From the NCBI GenBank assembly GCA_913061345.1, contig CAJXTZ010000057.1, positions 1 to 14,100 of the forward strand: a stretch of 14,100 nt of DNA, written 5' to 3'. Position 1 is the stretch's first letter, and the number at the start of each line of letters is the position of its first letter. The notes beneath the pieces were generated by a model. That model was given only the letters and a program-made list of their open reading frames with translations. It made no database searches and was not told the origin of the DNA. Made by a program: the position numbers and the translations under genes. Below, piece by piece: positions 6,384-13,049 of this stretch. The DNA is from an uncultured Erythrobacter sp. Its GTDB lineage: Bacteria > Pseudomonadota > Alphaproteobacteria > Sphingomonadales > Sphingomonadaceae.

Positions 6384-6414
6384 GTCCGCAATGGGGTCAT
6401 TAGCTGACAGGCGG
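6384..6414. repeat. Short palindromic (REP-like) repeat remnant 3
   Basis: GTCCGCAATGGGGTC (6384-6398) shares an exact 14-mer with 5929-5942. A following GCGG (6411-6414) can pair with CCGC at 6386-6389. It is probably a decayed member of the same repeat family. Confidence 0.42.
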
Positions 6415-6480
6415 CTATTCTCGAAATTATTGCACTAGCAGACACCGCGCGCACCTTCGGAATCTCAGCCGTAATCCGCC

Positions 6481-6558
6481 AGAGTATTGGAACTACCTGG
6501 CTTTCAATTCTCACCACCACGCAGACGCCTTGGGTGAGGTAAAGGGACGTGGAGAAAT
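6481..6558 (+). other. Possible relic of a holin 3' end
   Basis: GTAAAGGGACGTGGAGAA (6539-6556) equals the holin 3' end GTAAAGGGCGTGGAGAA (5458-5474) except for one inserted A. The preceding bases also align loosely (CTACCTGGCT versus CTACCTCGGCT, CGCCTTGGG versus CGCCAATGGGG). No open reading frame survives. Chance similarity is possible. Confidence 0.25.
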
Positions 6559-6629
6559 AGGCGTCCATCGCCCGAAACACGCAATCAGCCCTTGGCCCCA
6601 CCCCTACAGGGCGGCTAAGGGCTGGCGAT

Positions 6630-7064
6630 ATGACTGATACTGTTTTTGTCCTCAACGGACCCAACCTGAACCTGCTTGGCGTAAGAGAGCCTGAAATCTA
6701 CGGCGCGGAAACGCTGGACGATATCGCCTCCCGCCTCGAAGATCGCGCAAGGCCGCTGGGCATCGAGATCGAGATGCGCCAGTCCAGCCACGAAGGCCAC
6801 CTGGTGGACTGGCTGCACGAGGCACAGGCCGTTGGCGCCAAGGCGGTAATCGTCAATGCAGGCGCGCTCACCCACACATCGCTGGCGCTTTACGATGCCA
6901 TCCGGTCGATCAAGACGCCGGTGATTGAGGTGCACATTTCCAATCCCGCCGCGCGCGAGGCCTATCGTCACAAGAGCTATGTCGGAATGGCGGCGCTTGG
7001 CTCAATTGCAGGCTTCGGCGCTTACGGATACGAACTTGCGCTGGATGCCGCTGCAAAGCTTTGA
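6630..7064 (+). CDS. aroQ: Type II 3-dehydroquinate dehydratase
   Basis: This cytosolic enzyme carries out the third step of the shikimate pathway, dehydrating 3-dehydroquinate to 3-dehydroshikimate. The 144-aa length is typical of type II, a dodecamer with a flavodoxin-like fold. Motifs in order are VLNGPNLNLLG (8-17), R19 and the catalytic Y24 in REPEIYG, QSSHEGHLVD (51-60), VNAGALTHTSLAL (75-87) with N76 and H82, then VIEVHISNPAARE (98-110) with the catalytic H102, and YRHKS with R113. ATG 6630 is preceded by AAGGGC at about 9 nt. It is the first gene of the aroQ-accB-accC order common in alphaproteobacteria. The 103 bp before accB contain an inverted repeat, so accB may have a separate or attenuated transcript. 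Confidence 0.98.
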   Translation: MTDTVFVLNGPNLNLLGVREPEIYGAETLDDIASRLEDRARPLGIEIEMRQSSHEGHLVDWLHEAQAVGAKAVIVNAGALTHTSLALYDAIRSIKTPVIEVHISNPAAREAYRHKSYVGMAALGSIAGFGAYGYELALDAAAKL

Positions 7065-7073
7065 AGCCGCTGC

Positions 7074-7096
7074 CACGGCTGCATGACGTCGCCGTG
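7074..7096. repeat. Inverted repeat between aroQ and accB
   Basis: CACGGC (7074-7079) and GCCGTG (7091-7096) are perfectly complementary with an 11-nt loop, 10 bp past the aroQ stop. There is no T-run, so it is not a classical terminator. It could be an attenuator or mRNA-stability element. Confidence 0.3.
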
Positions 7097-7167
7097 ACAC
7101 TTGCCTTGCGGCGCGACAGGCTCTAGCCGCGAATACTCCTGACAATGGTCGCAGAAACGGGGAATAC

Positions 7168-7668
7168 ATGCCTGAGAAGAAGGCAACTACCGCCCGCAAG
7201 GGCGGACTGAGTGTCGATACCGCGCTGGTTCGCGAACTGGCCGATATTCTGGCCGAAACCGGCCTGACCGAAATCGAGGTGGAGGACGATGATCGTAAGA
7301 TCCGCGTCTCGCGCGCGGCCGTGGTCAGCGCGCCTGTATCGCATGTCGCGCCTGCTGCACCGGCAGCGTCAGCGCCCACCCCGGCTTCTTCCACGACGGA
7401 CGCAGCACCGGTTGACGATGCACCTGTCGATCTTGCCAACGCGGTAAAATCGCCAATGGTTGGCACCGCCTATCTGGCTTCCGATCCCGGCTCCCCCAAT
7501 TTCGTGAAAGTCGGGGACAGCGTGAAGGCTGGCGATACCCTGCTGATCGTCGAAGCCATGAAAGTGATGAACCCCATCACCGCCACCAAGGATGGCACGG
7601 TGAAGGAAATGCTGATCGGCAATGGCGAACCGGTCGAATTCGACCAGCCCCTCGCCATCGTGGCATAG
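7168..7668 (+). CDS. accB: Biotin carboxyl carrier protein of acetyl-CoA carboxylase
   Basis: AccB carries biotin between the biotin carboxylase and the carboxyltransferase of acetyl-CoA carboxylase, the committed step of fatty-acid synthesis. The 166-aa protein has a short N-terminal helical/beta region (VRELADILAETGLTEIEVED), an Ala/Pro/Thr-rich flexible linker at about residues 55-88, and a C-terminal biotinyl domain from about 92 (VKSPMVGTAYLASDPGSPNF). The EAMKVMNPI motif makes K132 the biotinylation site, and the domain ends in the conserved GEPVEFDQPLAIV. ATG 7168 has GGGGAA close upstream. accC starts 12 nt after the stop, so the two are translated from one transcript, which keeps carrier and carboxylase balanced. 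Confidence 0.98.
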   Translation: MPEKKATTARKGGLSVDTALVRELADILAETGLTEIEVEDDDRKIRVSRAAVVSAPVSHVAPAAPAASAPTPASSTTDAAPVDDAPVDLANAVKSPMVGTAYLASDPGSPNFVKVGDSVKAGDTLLIVEAMKVMNPITATKDGTVKEMLIGNGEPVEFDQPLAIVA

Positions 7669-7680
7669 GGGTCGCGAACA

Positions 7681-9054
7681 ATGGGCATTTCCCGCATACT
7701 GATCGCCAACCGCGGTGAAATCGCACTGCGCATCCACCGCGCCGCGCATGAAATGGGTATAGAGACGGTGGCGGTCCACTCCACCGCCGATGCCGATGCC
7801 ATGCATGTGCGACTGGCGGACCACGCTGTCTGCATTGGCCCACCGTCTGCTGCGGAAAGCTATCTGAACCACGCGGCGATCATTTCAGCTGCCGAAATAA
7901 CCGGGGCCGATGCAATCCACCCCGGCTACGGCTTCTTGTCGGAAAACGCTAAGTTCGCCGACATCGTGGAAGCGCACGACATCGCGTGGATCGGGCCAAA
8001 GCCCGAACATATCCGCACTATGGGCGACAAGGTGCAGGCGAAGAAAACCGCCGGTGCCCTCGGCCTACCATTGGTGCCGGGCAGCGATGGCGCTGTCTCG
8101 GATTTCGACGAGATGCGCGAGGTTGCTGCGGAAATCGGCTACCCTGTGCTGGCCAAGGCAGCCAGCGGCGGTGGCGGACGCGGCATGAAGGTCATCCCCA
8201 GCGAGGACCAGCTAGAGCCGCTCGTGAAGCAAGCCATGAACGAGGCGAAGGCCGCGTTCGGCGACGATACGATGTACCTGGAAAAATACCTCGGCAATCC
8301 GCGCCACATCGAATTCCAGGTGTTTGGCGACGGGCGCGGCAGTGCCATCCACCTGGGTGAGCGCGACTGTTCCTTGCAGCGCCGTCACCAGAAGGTGTTC
8401 GAGGAAGCGCCATCGCCTGTTATCTCGCAGGAAGATCGCATGCGGATGGGCGGCATCGTGGCCGATGCAATGGCGGCGATGGAATATCGCGGTGCGGGCA
8501 CGATCGAATTCCTGTGGGAAAACGGCGAGTTCTACTTCATCGAGATGAACACCCGCCTGCAGGTGGAACATCCGGTGACAGAAGCGATCACCGGCATGGA
8601 TCTGGTGCGCGAACAGATTCGCATCGCCGATGGCAAGGATCTGTCGGTGAAGCAGGAAGATATCGATTTTACCGGCCATGCTATCGAATGCCGGATCAAT
8701 GCCGAAGACCCGTTCACCTTTGCCCCCAGTCCCGGCAAAATCGAGTATTACCACCAGGCAGGCGGCATGCATGTCCGTGTGGATAGCGGTCTGTACGCCG
8801 GTTACACCATCCCTCCCTACTACGATTCCATGATCGCCAAGTTGATCGTTTATGGTCGCACGCGCGAAGGGTGCCTGATGCGCTTGCGTCGCGCGTTGGG
8901 AGAGATGGTGATCCAGGGCGTAAAGACCTCGATCCCGCTCCACCAGGAACTGCTGAAGCAGCCCGATGTGCTGAGCGGCAATTACACGATCAAATGGCTG
9001 GAGGAATGGCTGGTGACACGCACGGAAGCGCTGGCCGCTGACCCCGAGACCTGA
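7681..9054 (+). CDS. accC: Biotin carboxylase subunit of acetyl-CoA carboxylase
   Basis: AccC uses ATP and bicarbonate to carboxylate the biotin on AccB. The 457-aa length and the whole motif series are canonical: RILIANRGEIALR (5-17), HPGYGFLSEN (80-89), K117, K159 and the glycine-rich ATP loop GGGGRGMK (163-170), H209 and E211 (RHIEFQVFGD), ERDCSLQRRHQKVFEEAP with K238, E276, and E288/N290/R292 in FIEMNTRLQVEHPVTE. R338 follows in the C-terminal domain (ECRINAEDP). The numbering agrees with the E. coli enzyme. The Shine-Dalgarno is the AGGGG overlapping the accB stop. The downstream exchanger gene begins 17 nt after the stop and may be read through. Confidence 0.99.
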   Translation: MGISRILIANRGEIALRIHRAAHEMGIETVAVHSTADADAMHVRLADHAVCIGPPSAAESYLNHAAIISAAEITGADAIHPGYGFLSENAKFADIVEAHDIAWIGPKPEHIRTMGDKVQAKKTAGALGLPLVPGSDGAVSDFDEMREVAAEIGYPVLAKAASGGGGRGMKVIPSEDQLEPLVKQAMNEAKAAFGDDTMYLEKYLGNPRHIEFQVFGDGRGSAIHLGERDCSLQRRHQKVFEEAPSPVISQEDRMRMGGIVADAMAAMEYRGAGTIEFLWENGEFYFIEMNTRLQVEHPVTEAITGMDLVREQIRIADGKDLSVKQEDIDFTGHAIECRINAEDPFTFAPSPGKIEYYHQAGGMHVRVDSGLYAGYTIPPYYDSMIAKLIVYGRTREGCLMRLRRALGEMVIQGVKTSIPLHQELLKQPDVLSGNYTIKWLEEWLVTRTEALAADPET

Positions 9055-9071
9055 CGGCAGCTACGCTCACA

Positions 9072-10088
9072 ATGCCCTCAATCACCGATATCGGCCTATT
9101 GCTTGCAGGGCTCGTCCTGTTGATGATTGGGGGCGACGTCATGGTGCGTGGCGCAGTGCGCATAGCCGAACGGCTGAACCTTTCGCCCATGCTGATCGGC
9201 CTTGTCGTGGTCGGACTTGGCACATCCAGCCCTGAACTCGCCGCCAGCGTGCAGGCCGCTCTGGCCGGATCGCCGGGGTTGGCAATCGGGAATATCGTTG
9301 GCTCCAACCTCGCCAACCTGCTGCTGGTACTGGGCAGCGCGGCCCTGATCGCTCCGATGGCAGTCGATCGCACTTCCCTTTGGCGCGACGGCGGGGTGGG
9401 CCTTGCCGCCGCTTTGGCCATGATCGTCGCTTCCTTCACTCTCGGGCTGGACCGGATCGTGGCCACGATCCTGCTGATCGGCCTCGTCCTCTATATCTGG
9501 AGCGCCTACAAGCAGGAGACGGTGGCGCCCGCTGGGGGGAGCGCAATCCAGCCTGTCGACCATAGCGCCGCCTATGACAGGGCTGCCGCGTCTGAAGGCT
9601 TCGACCCTGAACTTACCCCGCATGACAAACCGCTGGGCAGCCTTGCGAAAGCGCTGGTACTGTTCGTCGTGGGTCTTTCCCTGATTGTTGGCGGAGGTAC
9701 GTTGCTGGTGAACGGCGCTGTGTCCATCGCTTCGGCCCTTGGCGTCAGCGAGACGGTTATCGGACTTACCATCGTTGCCATCGGCACCTCGGCACCTGAA
9801 CTCGTGACGTCCGTTATCGCGGCTATTCGCGGCCAGAGCGACATCGCGCTTGGCAACGTGCTGGGCTCCAACATCTACAACCTTCTGTTTATTGGCGGCG
9901 TTACCGGCATGGTGGCACCTAGCGATTTCCCCTTGCAGATCGTGCAGTTCGACCTCCCGCTAGCCGCGTTCGCAGCACTGGTGGTTATGGTGTTTGCCTT
10001 TACCGGAGGGCGGCTTTCGCGACATGAGGGCGGGCTGCTGGTGGCCGCCTATATCGGATACACCGGCTTCACGTCCGGACTGATCTAG
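9072..10088 (+). CDS. Na+/Ca2+ exchanger of the CaCA family (YrbG-like)
   Basis: This inner-membrane antiporter, 338 aa with about ten helices, exchanges calcium for sodium or protons. It shows the two inverted alpha-repeats that form the ion site. The first is GLGTSSPELAASVQAAL (48-64) followed by GNIVGSNLANLL (73-84). The second is AIGTSAPELVTSVIAAI (236-252) followed by GNVLGSNIYNLLF (261-273). E55 and E243 within the GTS(S/A)PE motifs are the expected cation ligands. Between the halves lies a hydrophilic loop (about 148-188). The ATG at 9072 has only a weak Shine-Dalgarno and lies 17 nt after accC, so translation may depend on coupling or read-through. Its end nearly meets the convergent GFA gene (16 bp), with no visible terminator between them. 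The substrate could also be K+-dependent, which the sequence alone does not settle. Confidence 0.93.
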   Translation: MPSITDIGLLLAGLVLLMIGGDVMVRGAVRIAERLNLSPMLIGLVVVGLGTSSPELAASVQAALAGSPGLAIGNIVGSNLANLLLVLGSAALIAPMAVDRTSLWRDGGVGLAAALAMIVASFTLGLDRIVATILLIGLVLYIWSAYKQETVAPAGGSAIQPVDHSAAYDRAAASEGFDPELTPHDKPLGSLAKALVLFVVGLSLIVGGGTLLVNGAVSIASALGVSETVIGLTIVAIGTSAPELVTSVIAAIRGQSDIALGNVLGSNIYNLLFIGGVTGMVAPSDFPLQIVQFDLPLAAFAALVVMVFAFTGGRLSRHEGGLLVAAYIGYTGFTSGLI

Positions 10089-10104
10089 CCCCGACCCGAA
10101 CTGG

Positions 10105-10536
10105 TTAGTCGAAGTTGAACCCGGCTTCAGTTGCCTCCGCAATCACCTCCTCGCCGGTCTGACGTGGGTGATCGCCTGCCAGATCGCCCCAGCTCGCCTT
10201 CTCGTCGACGAAAATTTCTTTCCCCACGTTATAGCCGTTCGCCTCTGGAAAGAGACCGGCATGAAAACTGCGGTTTCCGGTAGGAAGGAACTTGTACCAG
10301 AGGTTACTGCCGCATGTGCCGCAAAATGCACGTTCGGCCCAATCGCTAGACGGGTAGCTGGTAATCGCTTCTTCCCCGGCGATGGTGAAGCTCTCCCCCG
10401 TAAGTGCGCCATAGAATGCCCCGCCCCAGCGGCGACACATGTCGCAATGGCAGATTTCCAGATGCTGCTTTGGCTGACTTACGGTTATGCGCACAGCGCC
10501 GCACAGGCAATGGCCGTCAATGCGTTCGCTAGCCAT
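10105..10536 (-). CDS. GFA-family (Mss4-like) zinc protein
   Basis: The 143-aa protein has the GFA fold of the glutathione-dependent formaldehyde-activating enzyme superfamily. The cysteine pattern is complete: GHCLCG (C10, C12), CHCDMCRRWGG (C29, C31, C34) and CGTCGSNLWY (C72, C75), which together bind structural and catalytic zinc. Most relatives are not proven to act on S-hydroxymethylglutathione, so formaldehyde chemistry should not be assumed. ATG 10536 lies one nucleotide after the lrp stop (TAG at 10538-10540). It is therefore probably translated by coupling and regulated together with that regulator. It is convergent with the CaCA exchanger. Confidence 0.9.
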   Translation of the reverse strand: MASERIDGHCLCGAVRITVSQPKQHLEICHCDMCRRWGGAFYGALTGESFTIAGEEAITSYPSSDWAERAFCGTCGSNLWYKFLPTGNRSFHAGLFPEANGYNVGKEIFVDEKASWGDLAGDHPRQTGEEVIAEATEAGFNFD

Positions 10537-10537
10537 T

Positions 10538-11005
10538 CTACTGTTCCAGCGGAACGCCCGGCTTGTGCTTGGCGGTGCGGATCGTGAGCGAGGTTTTCAC
10601 ACTCGCCACGTTCGGTGCCGGGGTCAGCTTGCTGGTGAGGAATTCCTGGAAACTTTGCAGATCCCTGCTCACGATCTTCAGAATGAAGTCGATCTCTCCA
10701 TTGAGCATGTGGCACTCTCGCACTTCGTCCAGCTCGGCGATGTGATCCTCGAAAGCCTTCAGGTCCTCCTCCGCCTGGCTGCGCAGCGACACCATCGCAA
10801 AAACGGTAATAGCGAAACCAAGCTTGGATGCATCCAGATCGGCATGGTAGCCGCGAATCACGCCGTCTTCCTCAAGCGAACGCACGCGACGCAGGCACGG
10901 CGGCGCGGTTAATCCGACACGGCGTGCCAGATCCACATTCGTAACGCGACCTTCAGCCTGGAGTTCGGCCAACAAACGGCGATCAATCTTGTCGAGCGTG
11001 GACAT
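10538..11005 (-). CDS. Lrp/AsnC family transcriptional regulator
   Basis: The 155-aa protein has the standard two-part layout. An N-terminal winged helix-turn-helix occupies about residues 3-60 (LDKIDRRLLAELQAEGRVTNVDLARRVGLTAPPCLRRVRSLEEDGVIRG, read across the domain). A C-terminal RAM effector-binding and oligomerisation domain occupies about 65-145 (FAMVSLRS, HMLNGEIDFILKIVSRDL). Members sense amino acids and control amino-acid metabolism or transport, often repressing their own gene. The regulated pathway here cannot be read from sequence; the only tightly linked gene is the GFA protein, one nucleotide downstream. ATG 11005 has GGGAAA about 7 nt upstream. A candidate promoter and overlapping dyads lie upstream. 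The kinase-like gene is divergent, with 210 bp between the starts. Confidence 0.94.
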   Translation of the reverse strand: MSTLDKIDRRLLAELQAEGRVTNVDLARRVGLTAPPCLRRVRSLEEDGVIRGYHADLDASKLGFAITVFAMVSLRSQAEEDLKAFEDHIAELDEVRECHMLNGEIDFILKIVSRDLQSFQEFLTSKLTPAPNVASVKTSLTIRTAKHKPGVPLEQ

Positions 11006-11026
11006 CGTAAAGTTTCCCTATGCGAA

Positions 11027-11090
11027 ATGCGTGATCTTGCGCACGCATCGCGCAACATACAAATCCTAATGAGACGTCGTCGTTTAACAA
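11027..11090 (-). promoter_or_regulatory. lrp promoter candidate and overlapping dyads
   Basis: On the minus strand TTGTTA (11085-11090) and TAGGAT (11063-11068) are 16 bp apart, a fair sigma-70 promoter, which puts the start of transcription near 11056. Two perfect inverted repeats follow: TTGCGC/GCGCAA (11037-11042, 11050-11055) and ATGCGTG/CACGCAT (11027-11033, 11042-11048). They overlap, so they could be an operator or alternative leader hairpins. Lrp-type autoregulation is common but is only inferred here. Confidence 0.4.
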
Positions 11091-11175
11091 TATTCTCTAT
11101 GACGGCAATTGTCCCCTTTTGCAACGCATCGGTCCTTAACCATGCTTGCCCAACAAGACCCGGCTACTGCGATGG

Positions 11176-11192
11176 TTGACGTTTTCTTAACC
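11176..11192 (+). promoter_or_regulatory. CtrA-like box upstream of the kinase-like gene
   Basis: TTGA (11176-11179), seven bases, then TTAACC (11187-11192) matches the alphaproteobacterial CtrA consensus TTAA-N7-TTAA with one mismatch. It lies 23 bp before the start codon. No -10 element is found at the right distance if TTGACG is taken as a -35. Confidence 0.35.
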
Positions 11193-11215
11193 GCGTTTCA
11201 GCCGGAGCATGAGTA

Positions 11216-13018
11216 TTGTTCGATGACCGCCTAGCCACCGTGCTGCGCATGCGCGCCGGAAGCGAGGCGGCATTGCGCACACAATTCAGGCAGTTGCTCG
11301 ATCTGCTGGGCACGCGCGACGCACAGCTTTCAGCACCAGTGCTGGCGCGCATTGCCCGTATGGCGGCTTCGCTTTCTGCGTCCGAAGTCGATCGCATCAT
11401 GGCGCGTTCGTCGCTGAAAAAAAATGATCCGCGCTTCGTCACGCTAAGCGGTTATGTCCGTCTGCGTGAATTGCAGGCGACGATTTCTCAAGAGACTCAG
11501 TCGGCGATCCTGCGCGAACCGGGGCAGCGACTGCGCAGGCCCGAAATCGTCGCTTTCCTCGCCGAAGGAGGGCCGAAGGCGTCCGCAGCCGCTGTTGCGA
11601 CCGCTCGCCTTACCGAGCAGGAGTGGCTGGACCTGATCCCTCGCCTGCCGGTCACAGCGCGCGGCTTCCTGCGCCATCGCCGCGATCTTCCCGCCGCGGT
11701 GAAGCGCTTGCTCACCCAGCTTGGCGTAGGCGATCTGGTAATCCCGACATTCGCGCCGTCAACGGACTCGCTCGAGATAGAACGCGATGCGGAACCCGAG
11801 CCGGTGCCTTCGCCCCAGCCTGCCATACAATTTTCTTCCTTACCGACAGGGAATTCGCCGTCTTTTCCACCGGAGGATGGCATTGGCGCGCTGCGTCGCC
11901 GGATCGAGGCATTTCGCGAAACCCGCCAGCAGGGCCGCCCCGCATCGCGCACTCAATCAGACGGAGCCGCTTCGAAAAACCAAAGTGCGCCCGGCTCTGT
12001 GCTGGACGTCATTACCGACAGCACCGGTAGCATCGTGCGCAGCGACGGCCTGGCAGCGCCGATGCTTGCTGGCCTCGCGCTGACTTCTCCAAGCGGAAGT
12101 TCGCTAGTGGACTTCAGCAAGGACATCGCGCTGCAACTACGGCGACGCCAGCCGCTGCGCCAGGCCCGGCTGACGATCGATGCAGCGCCGGAGATCAGCG
12201 GCGAATGGCGTATGGATGCAGCGCCCCTGTTCGATCGGCAATCGGGCGCGTTCAACGGCTATGCCGCGCGGCTATATCGTCCTTCCCGCTCCGTTTCGTC
12301 CGATTCGCCCGAGTCGTACGCAGATGCGATGCGGCAAGTACTGCATGAACTGCGCACCCCAGTGAATGCGATCCAGGGTTTTGCGGAAATCATCCAGCAG
12401 CAGATCTTCGGAAACGTACCGCATGAATACCGCGCCCATGCAGCCTCCATCGCGGTGGACGCGGCGAAGCTGCTGGCCGGTTTTGACGAGGTGGATAGGC
12501 TGGTAAAGCTGGAAAGCCGAGCGATGGAACTGGAGGAAGGCACAAGCGATTTTCGCGCTGCGCTGGCCGATACTGTGCAAAGGCTTGAAGGCGTGCTGCG
12601 CGGGCGCGACGCCGGATTTACACTCAATGTAACGGGTTCCCATTTCGAGGTTGCGTTGGATCGCAGCGAAGTGATGGCCATGTGCTGGCGGTTGCTGGCC
12701 ACGGCAGCCAGCGCACTGACGCCGGGAGAAAAATCGCAGATCGACCTGTCTGGTGACGGCACGGCGATAAGGCTGGAACTCGACGTACCCGAAAGCCTGC
12801 GCAGCGGCGCGGCCGATACCTCTCGCGAAGGGCAGCGGCGGCGCGCGATCAGCGCAGGCATGTTCGGCCCGGGATTTGCGTTCCGCCTGGCCGAGGCCGA
12901 AGCCAATGCAGCGGGCGGCTCCCTGACCTGCGAAGGGGACAGGGCAACACTTCGCCTGCCTTCCTTGACCTCGTACGCCACGCCCCATAGCACCACGGAC
13001 GGGATGGCAAGGGGCTGA
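11216..13018 (+). CDS. Sensor histidine-kinase-like protein, ATPase domain divergent
   Basis: The product is 600 aa and cytosolic in appearance, with no membrane helix. Residues 1-176 are mostly helical and charged, with no family I recognise. Residues 180-260 are a Pro/Ser-rich linker. Residues about 260-355 look PAS-like (VLDVITDSTGSIVRSDG). Residues 366-435 are a HisKA dimerisation segment with the H-box HELRTPVNAIQGFAEII, phospho-acceptor H377, and the FG-containing spacing seen in DivJ/PleC-type kinases. Residues about 445-585 occupy the position of the HATPase. Only a G2-like FGPGFAFRLAEAEANAAGGSL is visible there: the N-box asparagine and a DxGxG motif are not. The start is TTG 11216, because TGA at 11210 closes the frame upstream and GGAG lies 9 nt before it. 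A polysaccharide deacetylase follows after 31 bp, probably in the same operon. Confidence 0.85.
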   Translation: MFDDRLATVLRMRAGSEAALRTQFRQLLDLLGTRDAQLSAPVLARIARMAASLSASEVDRIMARSSLKKNDPRFVTLSGYVRLRELQATISQETQSAILREPGQRLRRPEIVAFLAEGGPKASAAAVATARLTEQEWLDLIPRLPVTARGFLRHRRDLPAAVKRLLTQLGVGDLVIPTFAPSTDSLEIERDAEPEPVPSPQPAIQFSSLPTGNSPSFPPEDGIGALRRRIEAFRETRQQGRPASRTQSDGAASKNQSAPGSVLDVITDSTGSIVRSDGLAAPMLAGLALTSPSGSSLVDFSKDIALQLRRRQPLRQARLTIDAAPEISGEWRMDAAPLFDRQSGAFNGYAARLYRPSRSVSSDSPESYADAMRQVLHELRTPVNAIQGFAEIIQQQIFGNVPHEYRAHAASIAVDAAKLLAGFDEVDRLVKLESRAMELEEGTSDFRAALADTVQRLEGVLRGRDAGFTLNVTGSHFEVALDRSEVMAMCWRLLATAASALTPGEKSQIDLSGDGTAIRLELDVPESLRSGAADTSREGQRRRAISAGMFGPGFAFRLAEAEANAAGGSLTCEGDRATLRLPSLTSYATPHSTTDGMARG

Positions 13019-13049
13019 CCCCTTACTTTGACAACAGGGAGAATCGCCG

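Noticed and set aside
6356..6664. N-terminal extension of the zinc-ribbon gene to 198 aa
   Set aside because: The extra 103 residues cross a repeat remnant, overlap the aroQ start on the other strand and have no coherent composition. The recognisable family begins at MSDEW (6355).
8212..8943. 243-aa minus-strand ORF inside accC
   Set aside because: It is antisense to the fully conserved biotin carboxylase core and has no independent ribosome binding site or motif.
11176..11205. TTGACG as a sigma-70 -35 element for the kinase-like gene
   Set aside because: No acceptable -10 hexamer lies 16-18 bp downstream, where the sequence is the CCGGAG ribosome-binding region.
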